Notes: generated from the letters alone by a model not told the origin. A stretch of 64,000 bases of DNA from Paramecium sonneborni (GCA_905182985.1 CAJJDN010000012.1:503857-567856); one strand, 5' to 3'. Shown: positions 12,320 through 24,858, numbered from the stretch's first letter. Program-made: numbers and translations.

Positions 12320-12910
12320 ATGTATTAGAATAATTCTGAGGTATATGATCAGAATCATTATAGCATTATGAATTCTGTAATAGTAACCTCGTCATTGAAG
12401 AAATTCCAGAGGATATCGAAAACTACAAAATTGTTAACCAGGAAGCAGCTGATGAAAATAAAATCAGGGTGACTCTTGTAATGTATAGTCTTAACTGCAA
12501 TCTTAGGTAAACAATCAAAAACTCAAACAAGAGTTCTTAAATGCAGATGATTTCTCAGCTTTTACTCAAGTTCTCGTAATTTCCACTATCAGTCATAATT
12601 CGTAATTCGATGATCCTTTTTTTCACTATATTCTCATGATGACTAAGGTTATTCGAAAAGCACTTCAAAAAATGCTGATACCATCATTCATTAAATCAAA
12701 AGAGGAGTTTATTGTATTGTTAATCTAATTTAGAGATCAAAAAAAATAACTTGTTTCAATGTTTCTACCAAGATATTAATATAGGATTTATAACCTCCAC
12801 TGGATAAATCAAATCCACCGGATTTATTTATGTCCATAAAACTATTAGAGACTATATAATCAAGAAAATTATTATTGACCAAAAATAAGAAAGAGTTAGA
12901 TTGTTAATGA
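12320..12910 (+). CDS. Hypothetical protein, about 190 aa
   Basis: ATG at 12320, intron at 12341-12363 (23 nt, GTATAT...TAG), stop TGA at 12908-12910. The spliced N-terminus reads EHYEFCNSNLVIEEIPEDIE and is followed by hydrophobic and polar alternation typical of a folded domain. Two one-base frame breaks are needed, one near the A run at 12509 and one near 12650. No family was recognised. Codon use and the intron support a real gene. The next gene begins almost at its stop. Confidence 0.5.
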
Positions 12911-12948
12911 ATTTTTTTAAAATTGAAAATATAATTAAGATACCTTAT

Positions 12949-13881
12949 ATGCATTAAGATTACAAAAACTAATTCTTAAAAACGAATAAATTTAAAAATG
13001 AATTCTTAATTTTAAATGAAGAGTAAGAAAATCATCAAACTTTATATCAAGTCTATAGATTAGTTGATGACTAAATTTATTATGTAAAAAGAGTAATCAA
13101 ATCTTTTTATATTATTAGATACATTTAAGAGCTAATTTCATCACTTAGTTTATAAATATTTTCAATACCAAGGATATTTACATAAATATTGCTAAGATTT
13201 TAGCCTCTCTTTCTCATCCTAATGTAATTAGATTATATGATTGGTGGATAGAAATATTGAATTTTTAACCTTATTTATTTATGCAAATAGAATATTGCAT
13301 ATATCCTAGATATATATCTTAAGCTAAAAATTTGTTAAGTTATTCCTATTTTTATATGAACCCAATGGCAAATAAATAAAAATAGAAGCACATTCAAGAT
13401 ATTATTTTTTAAATAATTTAAGGTTTGGAATTTCTAAAATTAAGAAAGATTCATCTAATTGATTTAAAACCTGAAAATATAATGATAACAATAACTGTCA
13501 CTGGGAATTTATAAGTAATTATTTTATTAATAAAAAATCTAGGTTGTACTTGCAGATTTTAATCCTTAAATAAATAATCAACGATACCAAAGTTATTTAG
13601 AATACACATTTTAAGCTATAGGAACATTAATTTTGCATTTAATTTTAACATTTCCTGGAGATGCTAATCTTAGAAACAGTTATATAGAGCATTTTAAAAA
13701 TTGTAAATTAGAAGAATCTTTTGCCCTTTTTGATTCTTAGGCATAAAAAGTAAAAAATAGAAATCGTGAGTTTTCATTTCAACACTATAAAAATTTGCTT
13801 TAACTAGCTAAATCCATATTTACAAAATAAATTTTTAATGATTTTAATGAATTGAAATCTTTTTTTGAAAAAATCAATTGA
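12949..13881 (+). CDS. eIF2-alpha-kinase-like protein kinase with degenerate motifs
   Basis: Kinase landmarks in order are the Lys strand YQVYRLVDDQIYYVKRV, the helix C/beta-4 region LASLSHPNVIRLYDWWIE, LFMQIEYC (hinge), HLIDLKPENIM (catalytic loop) and LADFNPQ (activation start). The HPN-I-x-R-x-Y-D-x-W-I-E plus MEYC pattern is characteristic of GCN2/PERK/HRI-type kinases. The HRD Arg is replaced (LID) and DFG is DFN, so activity may be altered. The catalytic Asp and the Lys remain. One intron lies at 13515-13542 (28 nt), and one T is missing near 13107. The start is uncertain: ATG 12907 is in frame but overlaps the upstream stop, so 12949 was chosen. Length is about 300 aa, so it is kinase domain only. 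Confidence 0.7.
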
Positions 13882-13938
13882 TTTATAAATAGTATGTAAT
13901 ATTATATAATTTATAAAATTGTTCAAGATCAAAAAAAT

Positions 13939-16900
13939 TCATTTTTTATTGTATTCTATGGGCAATTTTTGAAATTATAAAGCAATCTAAAAAAATGAAT
14001 AAATGATAATTACATCAAATTAATCTTAATTAAGAAATTTATCTAAAGTTTTTTGATAATTTGAATCATTTGGTACTTTAGATAGAATATAAGACATGAT
14101 AATATCTACTATTTTAATAGCATTAAGTAAATGCTTATTAGCATCCTTAGTATAAATACTTAAATAATGTTGCCAATCTTAATAAGGATGAAATAAGGCA
14201 AGAATAATAGCGATAGAAATGTATTAAAAAGAAGTTTATTAAGTAGACATAAGATGAGAGTATTATGTAACATTACAAAATATAATAGCTGTCATCATGA
14301 CTGGAATAAGTTTAAGATTATGTTCATAAGTACTTGCACCAGCATCAACTGATAAATCATCTTATGATGCCATTCTAAAAATTAATCCTTTTAAATCATT
14401 TAAAAGTAACCAACATTTTGAAGTGATTTTATTTTTTAATATTTTTTCACATTTTTTAAAATAGTTTTCCAAAGTCTAATCATAATTATTTCCACCTTTT
14501 AATGGTAAAAAATTATTGCATTTACAACCATTATTTTTAATTGCACATTCCCAATATATTTCATCATGTGATTTTGGTTGTTCATCCTTTTATGATTTTA
14601 TTGCACAATCTACACTAGCTTTTTAACAGGATGAATGAATTACTGTAAAATAAGTTACACTCTATAAACCATAAGTTTCTTGACTTTACATAGATAGGAA
14701 TGCTTTTTCTTCTGGAATTTAATATGGAAGAGAAAAAACATAAATTCCTAATTGATTTAAACTTAATGAATAACCTTCTTTGCAAGCTACACATTATAAT
14801 CCTTTCTCTATTTGTAAAGATTAAATTTTCTAATTATAACTTGATTTTTGATATTTTTTCATTATTTATTATTTTTTATTTTTATAACTTTCTTCAAATT
14901 TTTATTCTTTATCAATTGTTAATTTCTATATAGCAGTTTTCAATTCTTGTATAATATATTATCCATCATCATTTTTAATGAAATTTATACAGTCATTACA
15001 TACTTTAGATAATTCTTTCATTACTTAATTATGATTATTCGAATGTTAAAATATTTATTGTATAAATCCAATTTCATTTAATAGCAATTAACATTCTTAA
15101 GATCCAATAGCAACAGAGAATATAATTTTTAAACAACTAGCATTAGTTTCACTCCAGTCTTCAAGGGATTAATTTAATAAATATTATTCTACTGCTAATT
15201 AATAAATGCCACTATTTAATGTTGCTTCTCTTAATTTTTAATAATGAGTTGGAGTTGCATGTAATATTGATCCAAAGAATGCCAATTATTAGTTATTCCA
15301 TTCAAATTTAATGCTTTTTTTAAAATATTCAATTAATGCTTATATTGGTTCATTTAGATCTCGAATTATTAATGGAATAATTTATATTAAAGTTTTACTT
15401 ATTCTTTAAGTTAAATTTAATTCTAAATGATTAATAACTTAATAAAGAAGTGTAACACTTTCTTTATCATGGAATTTTAATTCATATGGATCAATATTTT
15501 CACTAAATCTTCTTCTCATTTAAGTAGTTTATGTTAATAAATCATCAATAAAATCTAATAATTTTTCATTTTCATTCGGCTCTTATAAATAAATCTTGAT
15601 CAAAACAACAATCCCTTGACAATTAATAATTTATTATTTGATTTAATTAGATGAATTACATAAAAATTTCATTATACCTACAATCTTTTATACAGTACTC
15701 ATGAACTTCTTTCCTTCTTGTATTAAATTATTAATCAATATAAATAAGATTTTTAAATGTTAGGGCTCAATTAAACTTGAGATTTATTTTTCTAATTATT
15801 ATTTCTTTTCATCTGTTAAACTTGGTATATAAGGTAAATCATCATGATTCCCAACTCCTTATATTGAGTAATTGATTTCCATTAAAATTTTTTATTAGAT
15901 TAATTCATTTATCTTTTCCTTCTCTTTCTGCAATTAAGGGTCTTATTATATATTATTCATAGACAATATTTTTTATCCATTTTTTAATTGCTTTGCCTTT
16001 TCAGGTATGTAAAATCCTTTATATACTAATTCTAAATCAAGATTAGTATCATTTACTATTCTTTCCTAAATTATCAAATCAAATTAAAGTTCTAAACCTA
16101 AATCCTTTTATGCCATTTCTTTTAGCTTCTCAAATCTATTGAATTATTTATATAATTTACGTTTCAAAATTTACAGATGAATACTCTACTTCCTTTTGAT
16201 AAAATTATTAATTTGTTTTATATGGCTAAATTCTTATTCTAAAATCCAATCTCTTAAATAAGAGATTATGAATCATTAATGACATTCTTTGAATTTACTG
16301 ATTTTATTGATTCTCATTTAGTAGTTACATAATAAAGTATTTAAGAATTTCAAAATTATCATTAATCTGCATATTTTAATACAAAAAGTTATATATCTAT
16401 ATAAAATTTATAAAATTACTTAATCAATTCTTGCATTATTTTAACCAATATATTTATATAATTTGTCTAATTCAATATACCACTTTAATTAATCATAACT
16501 TAAAATATTCCAACATTTTTAAATCATTTCAAAACATTTCAATATTTTTTAAGATTCTAATTTTCTATAATTTTCTTTTATAAAACCCACTAGAAATTCA
16601 ACAACTGCATCTCCAGCTGATTTTATTTTAATTTCATCAAAAAGTTAATAAAAAGTAATAGCATTTGTATATTGCAATCCATTTAAAAATAAATTCAATC
16701 CCAAAATTTCATTAACTTTACAAACTCCTATAACAAATTCCCTTAACTTTTCTTAAACTTCCACATTTTCAATTAAGAATAATTAACTTATTATATTATC
16801 TTTTAAACATATACTTTCAACTTTTATATCACATAATAATTGTTAAATCTCAGTAATTTATACTTAATTTAATGTCTTTAGTATAGCTATAATGATCTCA

Positions 16901-18087
16901 TCTAATTTTAATTCTTTACATTTAATCAAAAATTAATTAATAAAATCCATTTTATTCTATTCCTTCAAATATAAATATGCTTATAAACAGAATTCTTTGT
17001 AAGCTTCCTCATTTAATGCAATTTAATCTAAATCATTTACTTAATAAATTATTGTAGGTTTAAGTAATTTAATAGCAGTTTCTCTTTCTTTATGAGTGAT
17101 GTTATTAGAAAAGTAAAGTTTCCTTAATAAAGATTCACTCACATTTTCAGCTAAACACAGAACTCTTCGACTACATTCTAAACAATTAGAAAATTAACAT
17201 AACTCTCTAGCTTCTTCCATTCCATTATAAAATTGTCTAACTCTTCTACTATACCTTTTTGATAGTATGGCAGCTTAATTAAATTCTTTATATGCCTCTT
17301 TCATTAATTGAATCATTTAAACTTAAAACTTATACTATGAAATAGCATTATAATATTCCTTCAACTTTTCATAGTTCTACTATTTCACCTATTCTAAATC
17401 TGATATTATATTATTTATTTATTGCACTTCAGATTCATTTTTAATTGCATCAATATCAATAACTGGAGTACAAGAAAACGTTATTTATAGTTGCTTACCT
17501 TAACATCTTGGACATTCTTCAACTTCTCTTCTAAAAGTACTGCAAATGCAAATATTAGAGTGTCGATCTATTTCTTGTAATGGATACTCTAATGTTATTT
17601 ATTATGCAATAATAGGAGGTTTTAACTCTTATGAAAATGGGATTATTTCATCTCCTGGTAAATGAATTTTTATGCGTCCCTAAAATTCTTCTCTTATATC
17701 TAATTATATTTCAGATATTTCATAGATCTTCTAAAATTAATATGTAATCATTTTAGACTTTTAACCATTTGAAATTGGCTTTTTTATTTATTCAATCACA
17801 TTTATATTTTTGTAACAAGAAAAACAAGGCTGAATCTAAAGGCAGTTGTATGTGAATTCTTTATCAAAATATTTATAAATAAATTGGAAAAGTTCATTGT
17901 TTTCATATTTTAATACATGATCAAGGCAATCCTCAAAAATTGTAAAATCTTTTAAACAAATTGCAATGTATTATTAATTAAAATCTGAATAAATAATATC
18001 TCTCAACTTAATATTCTTTGCTTATAGAATCCGCCATCCTGCTTCTTAATCAATATCTACTAATTCTAATAATTCTTAGTAATTCAT
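13939..18087 (-). CDS. UBR4: UBR4/BIG-type E3 ubiquitin ligase C-terminal module
   Basis: The largest gene here, about 1,366 codons. The N-terminal third has two Cys clusters: CLQIQPCFSC, then CICSTFRREVEECPRCQG, likely zinc binding. The middle is all-helical. The last 300 residues match the E3 UBR4 domain: GLQCVACKEGYSL, then LGIYVFSLPYQ, VTYFTVIHSSCQKAS, and NNGCKCNNFLPL. Plant BIG and animal UBR4 exceed 5,000 residues, so this is a compact version. The UBR4 module recruits E2 enzymes for N-degron substrates. Introns are seen at 13987-14013 (27 nt) and 16397-16419 (23 nt), and one base is in excess near 16195. It converges on the kinase gene with 57 bases between stops. Confidence 0.78.
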
Positions 18088-18377
18088 TTTTGTTTAAATA
18101 ATTAATATAAAAATTTAATTATTATATTAAATTAAATTATTTTTTTTCATCCATTTATTTGGGAGTCCATATTATTCCTTTTGAAATCTACATATCTGGA
18201 ACCATAAATTCAATCACCTTATTATTATTTTTATTTTCAAATAATCTTTTTAAGACCACCTAGATTTATATTATATGAATTTATATTTTATTTATTGCTA
18301 TTCTTTTTATAAGTTTATAACATTTATAAAAATTAATAATAAATTTTAATTAAATAAAGTAATAAAATTAATTTTTT

Positions 18378-18931
18378 TCACTATCAAACTTTACATTTAT
18401 TACTTCTGACTTTCTTACCTTTTTGTTTTCTTTCAATTAATCTTTTTTTGAATTTATTTGATTTTAACTAAAAAAATTTTCTTAATTATATTTTCTTTTG
18501 GAAATTTTAGGAGTAATAGTTTAATATTCTTACAATTCAAAATTGATTATATTTTTTAGATGAGAAATTGCATTATTTAGATTGAAGAAATTGTTTAAAA
18601 TGAAATAACTTTTTATTATAATCTTATGAGTTTTCTATTTTATCTAATTTTATTTTAAAAAAGAAAACTTCTGAGAGTAAAGGGGATTGAGTTTACAAAG
18701 TTCAAATAGTTTATTTTGAATAAATTTTTTATTTGAATATGATGAAACTGAGATGATAGTATCGAACGCTTTTTTTAAATCAATAAGATCAAAATTTTAC
18801 TGAAACTATAATTAAAATCTCATTAAAAAGCACACTAAGATTATTTTTAGTTTTTGTATTCCTAATACAAGAGGATCGTTTACGATAAAAAATTGAGTTT
18901 TATTTTTAAATATAAATAAAGTAAAGCAATA
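18378..18931 (-). pseudogene. Open stretch with reverse-transcriptase-like motif; possible 3' part of upstream gene
   Basis: Downstream of the TGA at 18932 the same minus frame stays open for about 180 codons. An apparent 23-nt intron (18381-18403) would splice directly onto a TGA at 18378-18380. At 18754-18790 the frame reads DLIDLKKAFDTI, which resembles motif A of non-LTR or group II reverse transcriptases. The neighbouring residues do not show the later YxDD motif. It may be a remnant of a retroelement, a chance match, or simply the C-terminal part of the upstream hypothetical gene interrupted by a false stop. No start codon of its own is convincing. Confidence 0.3.
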
Positions 18932-19627
18932 TCACTTTTGTAAAAATGTTGGTAATTTAAATCCTTGCAATTATGCAAATTCTCTAAAACTTAATAATGG
19001 TCCATCAGATTTGATTTAAATTAAATCATTTTGTTAACTTAAGCGAATTTTTTTAAAATTGGCTCTTTCACTTATATGGCTTAATAAATTGTTTGTTGAA
19101 TGAGTGAAATTAACAAATTTTTAATCACTTTCACATTATTTCTTTTGTTTTAATTATAATAGAGATGTGTTAGCTTCGTTGTTTAGCAATTTATTTTTTT
19201 CAATTTTTTTTAGATAAATTCTTTATTTCTGAAGTTTAGTGTCTGAATGATAGTTAACATGTGGGATTTACAATAAATTATTAGTTTTCTTTGAATCTGT
19301 TTGAGTAAGCATAGTTTCACTCCCTTTTTATCTTAATAATCGATTTGTCATAGATTGAGATCTTAATTTAGTATCTTATCTTTCAGTCTATGGAGGATTT
19401 TTAAAGTTCAAACTAATATAGTTGAATCAATACTTCTTGGATTTGATTTGATTATTATAATCAAAGTTACTGAGATTAAAATCAACTTGTTGAGAATTTT
19501 ATTTTACTTTATCAAAGATTTATTGTAGAGAAATGGCTCTAATTTATTTTCTATTTTAAATGAATGGAAGATCTGAATTCATTGAGGAAACTCTATACTT
19601 CTAAAAGTTTCCAACTAAATTATTCAT
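18932..19627 (-). CDS. Hypothetical protein, 224 aa, basic and polar
   Basis: ATG at 19627 to TGA at 18932-18934, with a 21-nt intron at 19413-19433. Splicing gives exactly 225 codons. The protein is rich in Lys, Asn, Ser and Gln. A helical basic middle (RIYLKKIEKNKLLNNEA) and a more ordered end (PLLSFREFAQLQGFKLPTF) are visible. No family was recognised. The frame continues open after the stop, so the true C-terminus may be longer if the TGA is an error. Its start lies 36 bases from the start of the possible F-BAR gene on the other strand, giving a tight divergent arrangement. Confidence 0.55.
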
Positions 19628-19662
19628 AATTACTCTAAATAATAAATTAAAAAATATAATAA

Positions 19663-20497
19663 ATGTATCTAATTTACAGTACTAATTATCTTTAGGGACC
19701 AGAGAGTTAATTCTTAATTTCAAAATAATTAATTAAAATCACTCAGTATTCTAAAAATTACTTGACTTGACTCAAGGAAAGGTATGGTAAAGAGATAATA
19801 ATAATAAATTAATATTAAGTGAATAAGTTAAATCTTTATAATCTTTTATCAAAATAAAACAGCATATGTAAGGGCAAAAAGATTTGTAATAGATCATATG
19901 AAATATATGCAGAATTTTTTAGAAGGATATTGAAATATATTAATTAATATATTGATTGAATTTTTCTCAGTATTTGGAAGAGATTATTTAAGCAAATACA
20001 ATATAGATTTTAATCACTTAATGTTTGGATATTTATTTTTAACAAATTTTAATTACCAATTTAGGAATATTATCTTAAAATGATTTAGAATTATTCAAAG
20101 ATTTTAAATTAATTATTATTAAATTTGTCATTTTATGAAAAGTTTTCAAAAAGGATTATTTTAACTTATTAAAAAATAAAAATTGTTTTTAGAAATGACA
20201 TTACGAAATTTAATGAATTAGGATATATTATGATATATTTGAGAAGATAAGTGACTAATCAAAGTGATTTGTGTTGTAAAAAAATTGGAGGGGAAATTAA
20301 ATAATTTGAAACTTAAATTTTAAAAGGGAGGGTTATGAATAAAATATTGAGCGATTAAAAAAACCATTGAATCCTATTAAAGGAGTGAATAAAAGGATTT
20401 AAAATTTATAAATTTAAAACCTACTGCAATTTAATCATAATTCGAAAGATGGAAAAACCTACTTAATCATCCAGATTTAGATAGTATGATGAGTTGA
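19663..20497 (+). CDS. Possible F-BAR (FCH)-like protein
   Basis: A plus-strand frame that resembles an FCH domain: FQKLLDLTQGKVWQRD, then a helix EQVKSLQSFIKIKQHI, then SYEIYAEFFRRILKYI, recalling the FCH pattern G-x-x-x-x-x-x-L-x-x-F-x-K-x-R-x-x-I-E-x-x-Y-A-x-x-L. Helical sequence follows to a short C-terminus RWKNLLNHPDLDSMM. Introns are proposed at 19679-19695 (only 17 nt, doubtful) and 19868-19892 (25 nt). An in-frame TGA at 19957-19959 and an extra A near 20360 must be explained. F-BAR proteins bend membranes in endocytosis and cytokinesis. The call rests on a weak pattern. The C-terminal part from 20203 is repeated after the N at 21167. Confidence 0.4.
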
Positions 20498-21166
20498 ATA
20501 CAGGTTTGAATAATATATATAAATTATTGATAAACTTGACAGAGAATATTATTTTAAGATATCATTTCAATGGTTTTAATTTATTAGAGTAATTCAATTT
20601 ACTGGTTTTAGCATATCTTGAAATCTGTCTCTTCTTTTCCCATTCATAATTACTATGAAAGACTACTTTGAGATGGCTCTCAACATCCAAATCAAACACA
20701 ATGTCTTTATTTCCAAAAGGCCTATTATAAACACCTGCAATGGTTTATGTAGAAGAAAGATGATGTAAGTTTTTGGCTAGGGATTCAAATTCTGTTCTTG
20801 CCAATTATTCTTGTCTAACTTTCAATTATTAATTTTCATCAACTTCGACTTTCTTTAACTCTTCCAGAAAGTCTTAGTTTTTGGTTTTTAAGAATTAAAG
20901 ATAGGCCTTTCTAGTTGACCAATTAATGTAATATTTTCTATAATGATAACTAAAATGTCTTTAGATCTAAGTTGCATGATAACTGAAATATTTAATATTT
21001 CTTTCATTGTATCTGGAGTCGTTGTTTCTTTTCATTAGCATTCTAGCAATATATCCACGAGCAAACTTCTGAATAATAACAGTTGACTATTTAATCAATT
21101 AAATACATATCTGATTTTTTTATATTTAACTTTTAATTTATGCATTTTATGCCAAGCTTAAATTTT
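20203..21166. repeat. Duplicated block A, copy 1 (964 bp)
   Basis: Reads the same as 21168-22131 and is separated from it by one N at 21167. It carries the end of the F-BAR-like gene and the 3' part of the SPATA17 gene. The single N and the identity suggest that two overlapping contigs were joined without merging. Confidence 0.95.
20562..21166 (-). CDS. SPATA17-like gene, truncated duplicate lacking the 5' exon
   Basis: Same reading frame as the gene at 21527-22242 but cut by the N at 21167 before the first exon is complete. Nothing differs in the visible part. It is most likely the left-hand image of one locus rather than a second gene. Confidence 0.8.
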
Positions 21167-21167
21167 N

Positions 21168-22131
21168 ACGAAATTTAATGAATTAGGATATATTATGATA
21201 TATTTGAGAAGATAAGTGACTAATCAAAGTGATTTGTGTTGTAAAAAAATTGGAGGGGAAATTAAATAATTTGAAACTTAAATTTTAAAAGGGAGGGTTA
21301 TGAATAAAATATTGAGCGATTAAAAAAACCATTGAATCCTATTAAAGGAGTGAATAAAAGGATTTAAAATTTATAAATTTAAAACCTACTGCAATTTAAT
21401 CATAATTCGAAAGATGGAAAAACCTACTTAATCATCCAGATTTAGATAGTATGATGAGTTGAATACAGGTTTGAATAATATATATAAATTATTGATAAAC
21501 TTGACAGAGAATATTATTTTAAGATATCATTTCAATGGTTTTAATTTATTAGAGTAATTCAATTTACTGGTTTTAGCATATCTTGAAATCTGTCTCTTCT
21601 TTTCCCATTCATAATTACTATGAAAGACTACTTTGAGATGGCTCTCAACATCCAAATCAAACACAATGTCTTTATTTCCAAAAGGCCTATTATAAACACC
21701 TGCAATGGTTTATGTAGAAGAAAGATGATGTAAGTTTTTGGCTAGGGATTCAAATTCTGTTCTTGCCAATTATTCTTGTCTAACTTTCAATTATTAATTT
21801 TCATCAACTTCGACTTTCTTTAACTCTTCCAGAAAGTCTTAGTTTTTGGTTTTTAAGAATTAAAGATAGGCCTTTCTAGTTGACCAATTAATGTAATATT
21901 TTCTATAATGATAACTAAAATGTCTTTAGATCTAAGTTGCATGATAACTGAAATATTTAATATTTCTTTCATTGTATCTGGAGTCGTTGTTTCTTTTCAT
22001 TAGCATTCTAGCAATATATCCACGAGCAAACTTCTGAATAATAACAGTTGACTATTTAATCAATTAAATACATATCTGATTTTTTTATATTTAACTTTTA
22101 ATTTATGCATTTTATGCCAAGCTTAAATTTT
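21168..22131. repeat. Duplicated block A, copy 2 (964 bp)
   Basis: Second copy of block A, directly after the N. Here the sequence continues into the true 5' end of the SPATA17 gene, whereas copy 1 is continuous with the F-BAR-like gene on its left. Confidence 0.95.
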
Positions 22132-22242
22132 AGTGGAAGACTTGATCTCACTCATTCTTTTGTCTCCGCTCAACTTGGCTTGATGGTAATATAGTTCCAC
22201 AATTGACTGGAAATTGTTTTAGATATTTTATTGGTGTTACAT
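21527..22242 (-). CDS. SPATA17: SPATA17-like IQ-motif protein
   Basis: A 231-residue protein with one 20-nt intron (22052-22071), giving a clean 232-codon frame. IQ calmodulin-binding motifs are clear: STVIIQKFARGYIARMLMKR, then ATQIQRHFSYHYRKYY. After an acidic helix comes the SPATA17 signature region NLHHLSSTQTIAGVYNRPFG. SPATA17 is an axonemal protein found in ciliated lineages and in sperm flagella. A function in cilia bound to calmodulin is the natural inference. The end of this gene faces the end of the F-BAR-like gene at 64 bases. Confidence 0.85.
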
Positions 22243-22398
22243 TTCAATTATTATTATTAATAATAAACATTAATAACTCTTACAATAAGGACTTTAGACT
22301 TTATTTACTTTAAAATCTAAATCTAATATAAAAATATGCAAAATCAAATAAAGACTTTAAATCTAAAAATCCAAAACTATATATGAGATAAGCTAATA

Positions 22399-22900
22399 AT
22401 GTTTAATTAAAGGAAGTAATCAAATTTTGAAATGAAATGCATTACAAAATTAGTAATAGCCTCTCTAAAGATTAGATAACAAAAAATAAATTATTAAATT
22501 TACTGTTAACTCAATTATATTACAAGAATACAAAAAGGAAGAAGCCAAATTATTACTCATTCTGAAGTAGCAACAGTAAAATATAAAAGAACAGATAAAT
22601 TCAAATTTAAAACAAATCGTTTTTTTATAAAACTACCTCAAAGCCATTAGAAATAGTTAAGTCTATTTTCAATATGGATTACAAAGGAGATATATATTTC
22701 GATAAAGCATTTTAGAAAATGGTGCCTACAAATTTTTTGAAGTTTTAGAGCAATATATAAAGATTTACTTAAACACTCGATTTTTTAATATGGAGAAAAG
22801 GGGTCACATCCAGAAGAAAAAGAGATGGTATCAATAATCAGGAAACTTAATGTATCAAACAACTAGCTAGGAAACTCTTAATTAGAATCCTTATATCTGA
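22399..22900 (+). CDS. Hypothetical protein, fragmentary
   Basis: From ATG at 22399 a frame of about 100 codons stays open, then continues in two other frames after apparent one-base breaks at a T run (near 22625) and near 22715. It ends at TGA 22898-22900. The later part reads KSIFNMDYKGDIYFDKAF and KFFEVLEQYIKIYLNTRFF, which looks protein-like. No family is recognised. Frame damage makes the model provisional. Confidence 0.4.
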
Positions 22901-22957
22901 ATTCTAAGTTCTTTATATATAATTTTAAAATATATCATAAAAATAAATAACTAACAG

Positions 22958-24858
22958 ATGTCGGCAAATTAAACTTATTACAATTAATAATGCAGTTTTG
23001 GAGAACATAGAGCATAAATAATTAATTACTGTGCATGTATTGACTGTTTAAGACCTTTGTGTCCAGAATGCATCTATGATCATTACTCATATCATTAGTA
23101 GATCAAAACACCAGCTGCCATTTAAAGTATTCTTAATACAAGAACTAATTGTGAAAGAAAAATTGCAAAAGCAATTGAATCATTATAAAAAGTAAAACTT
23201 ATTGTTGATAAGTTAGGAATATGAATAATATGATATTCAATATATTTTCAATTCAGATGAAATACTTAACTAAGAAATCTCTAGAATGAAAGATGCAAAA
23301 GAATAGATGTTCGAAATCATAAATATATTTTTTTAGCAATAAGAATACCTTCTCTAAACTAAAGTTAAGGAAAATTAATTAAAAGTATATTTATAATCAA
23401 AGTTTAAGGTTAAGAATATTGGAGGAATATTTCAAAAAATATAGGCAGTCATTGAATAATTGGAATTCTTAAGAGATAGTCTTTTAAACAGTCCGGATCC
23501 TTTGTCATATTTTCATAAAGCATGTAGATTAGATGTTAAATCATTACTTGATCGTTATAAATCTGATTTAAAGAAATCGATTAAATCTAAAGAACTAGGT
23601 AAAAGTGTTATTTGGATTTTTAGATCCAATAAATATTTATATTGATGAACATAAACTATTTAATCTCAAAAATGAATTAAGTAAAATTGTTAAAATTCAA
23701 TCAAATGATTATGAAGATGCAGGTGACAATAATTCTATAGTTTCTAAAAATAAGGACTAAAGCATTAATTAGAGTTTACAAACTCCATATAACCAGTAAA
23801 TGGCAAATACATAAAATGAAGCTATTCACTTTTAGTAGAAATAGAGTAAATAGTAATTAAGCAATGCTGGGGATATGGATGATCCTCTTTATGGAACAAT
23901 GACAAATAATGACTTTTCCATTACTATTCCTAATTATTTTGAGGGTCATCAGAAATTCTTGCATTTTATAGTAAATAGAACTAACAGACTTAATGTCTTT
24001 AATTTAGAAACTTAGTAATGGTTGACATATTAATTTGAATATGAAGCTCCAGAGTTTCATAAATCTATCGTTACTCCAAATGGTGATATTTACATTTCTG
24101 GGGGACTGATTGGTTAGAAGGAAAACACAAAAGAATCAATCATCAGAAGATATACTTTAGGTGGTAAAGTACAACAGATAGGAAAATTAACTTATCCAAG
24201 ATCTTCTCATTCCATGGTATATTGCAACTAATCAATTTACATTTTATGTGGCTATCAAGAATTTAAAAAAATGACTTTGAGTTTAGAGAGATACAACATT
24301 AAGACATAAAAGATGGAACTTTGTTCTCCTTGCAATAAACCAGCCAATTCCCCTGCTTGTTGTTCTTTTAATAACAGATATATATATAAGTTTGGTGGAA
24401 ATGATGAAAATGGCTAGATTCTATTCATTATTGAAAGATATGATACATAGACAGACAAATGGGATACTATCATGCTAAAAAATAATCCATTAGAATCCTC
24501 TAAATTTCATAATATCTACTAATGCTCTGCTTGTGTTTAAATTAATAAAACTAACATATTTGTCTTTGGTGGTTATGATAACCAAGATAAAGGTGTCTAA
24601 TTTTCATTCCTTTTACATGTGGACAGAGATCAACATCAAATTCATTAAGTCGATTCTAAACCCTTATTAAATGCAGAAAGATTTTGGAATAATTAAGTAT
24701 AAATTATTCTCTAGTTTTAGGTTATTATTCATGATCGTAAACTCTATGTTTTACAAAACATTGAGATGGATTATAACCAAATCGACGAATACAACAGAGC
24801 AATATTATGTTTTGATGGAACTAAATGGAATGAATTATAATATCAAGTTTTGAATTGA
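22958..24858 (+). CDS. B-box zinc finger, coiled-coil and kelch-repeat protein
   Basis: About 625 codons. Residues about 13-45 form a B-box-like zinc finger (CSFGEH, CACIDC, LCPEC, then a His pair). Residues 60-260 are helical coiled coil. From about 330 on there are kelch blades, each starting with an ITPxGxIYxxGG-like turn: SIVTPNGDIYISGG, then RSSHSMVYCN, RYIYKFGGNDENG, and NIFVFGGYDN. This resembles a TRIM-type architecture without a visible RING. Kelch propellers bind proteins; a ubiquitin or cytoskeletal adaptor role is inferred. One intron lies at 23599-23623 (25 nt). One base is in excess near 23190. Confidence 0.8.

Noticed and set aside
18120..18300. Possible extra coding segment (minus) upstream of the UBR4-like start
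   Set aside because: A short coding-like stretch is visible, but no start, no splice to the UBR4 frame and no family match could be established.
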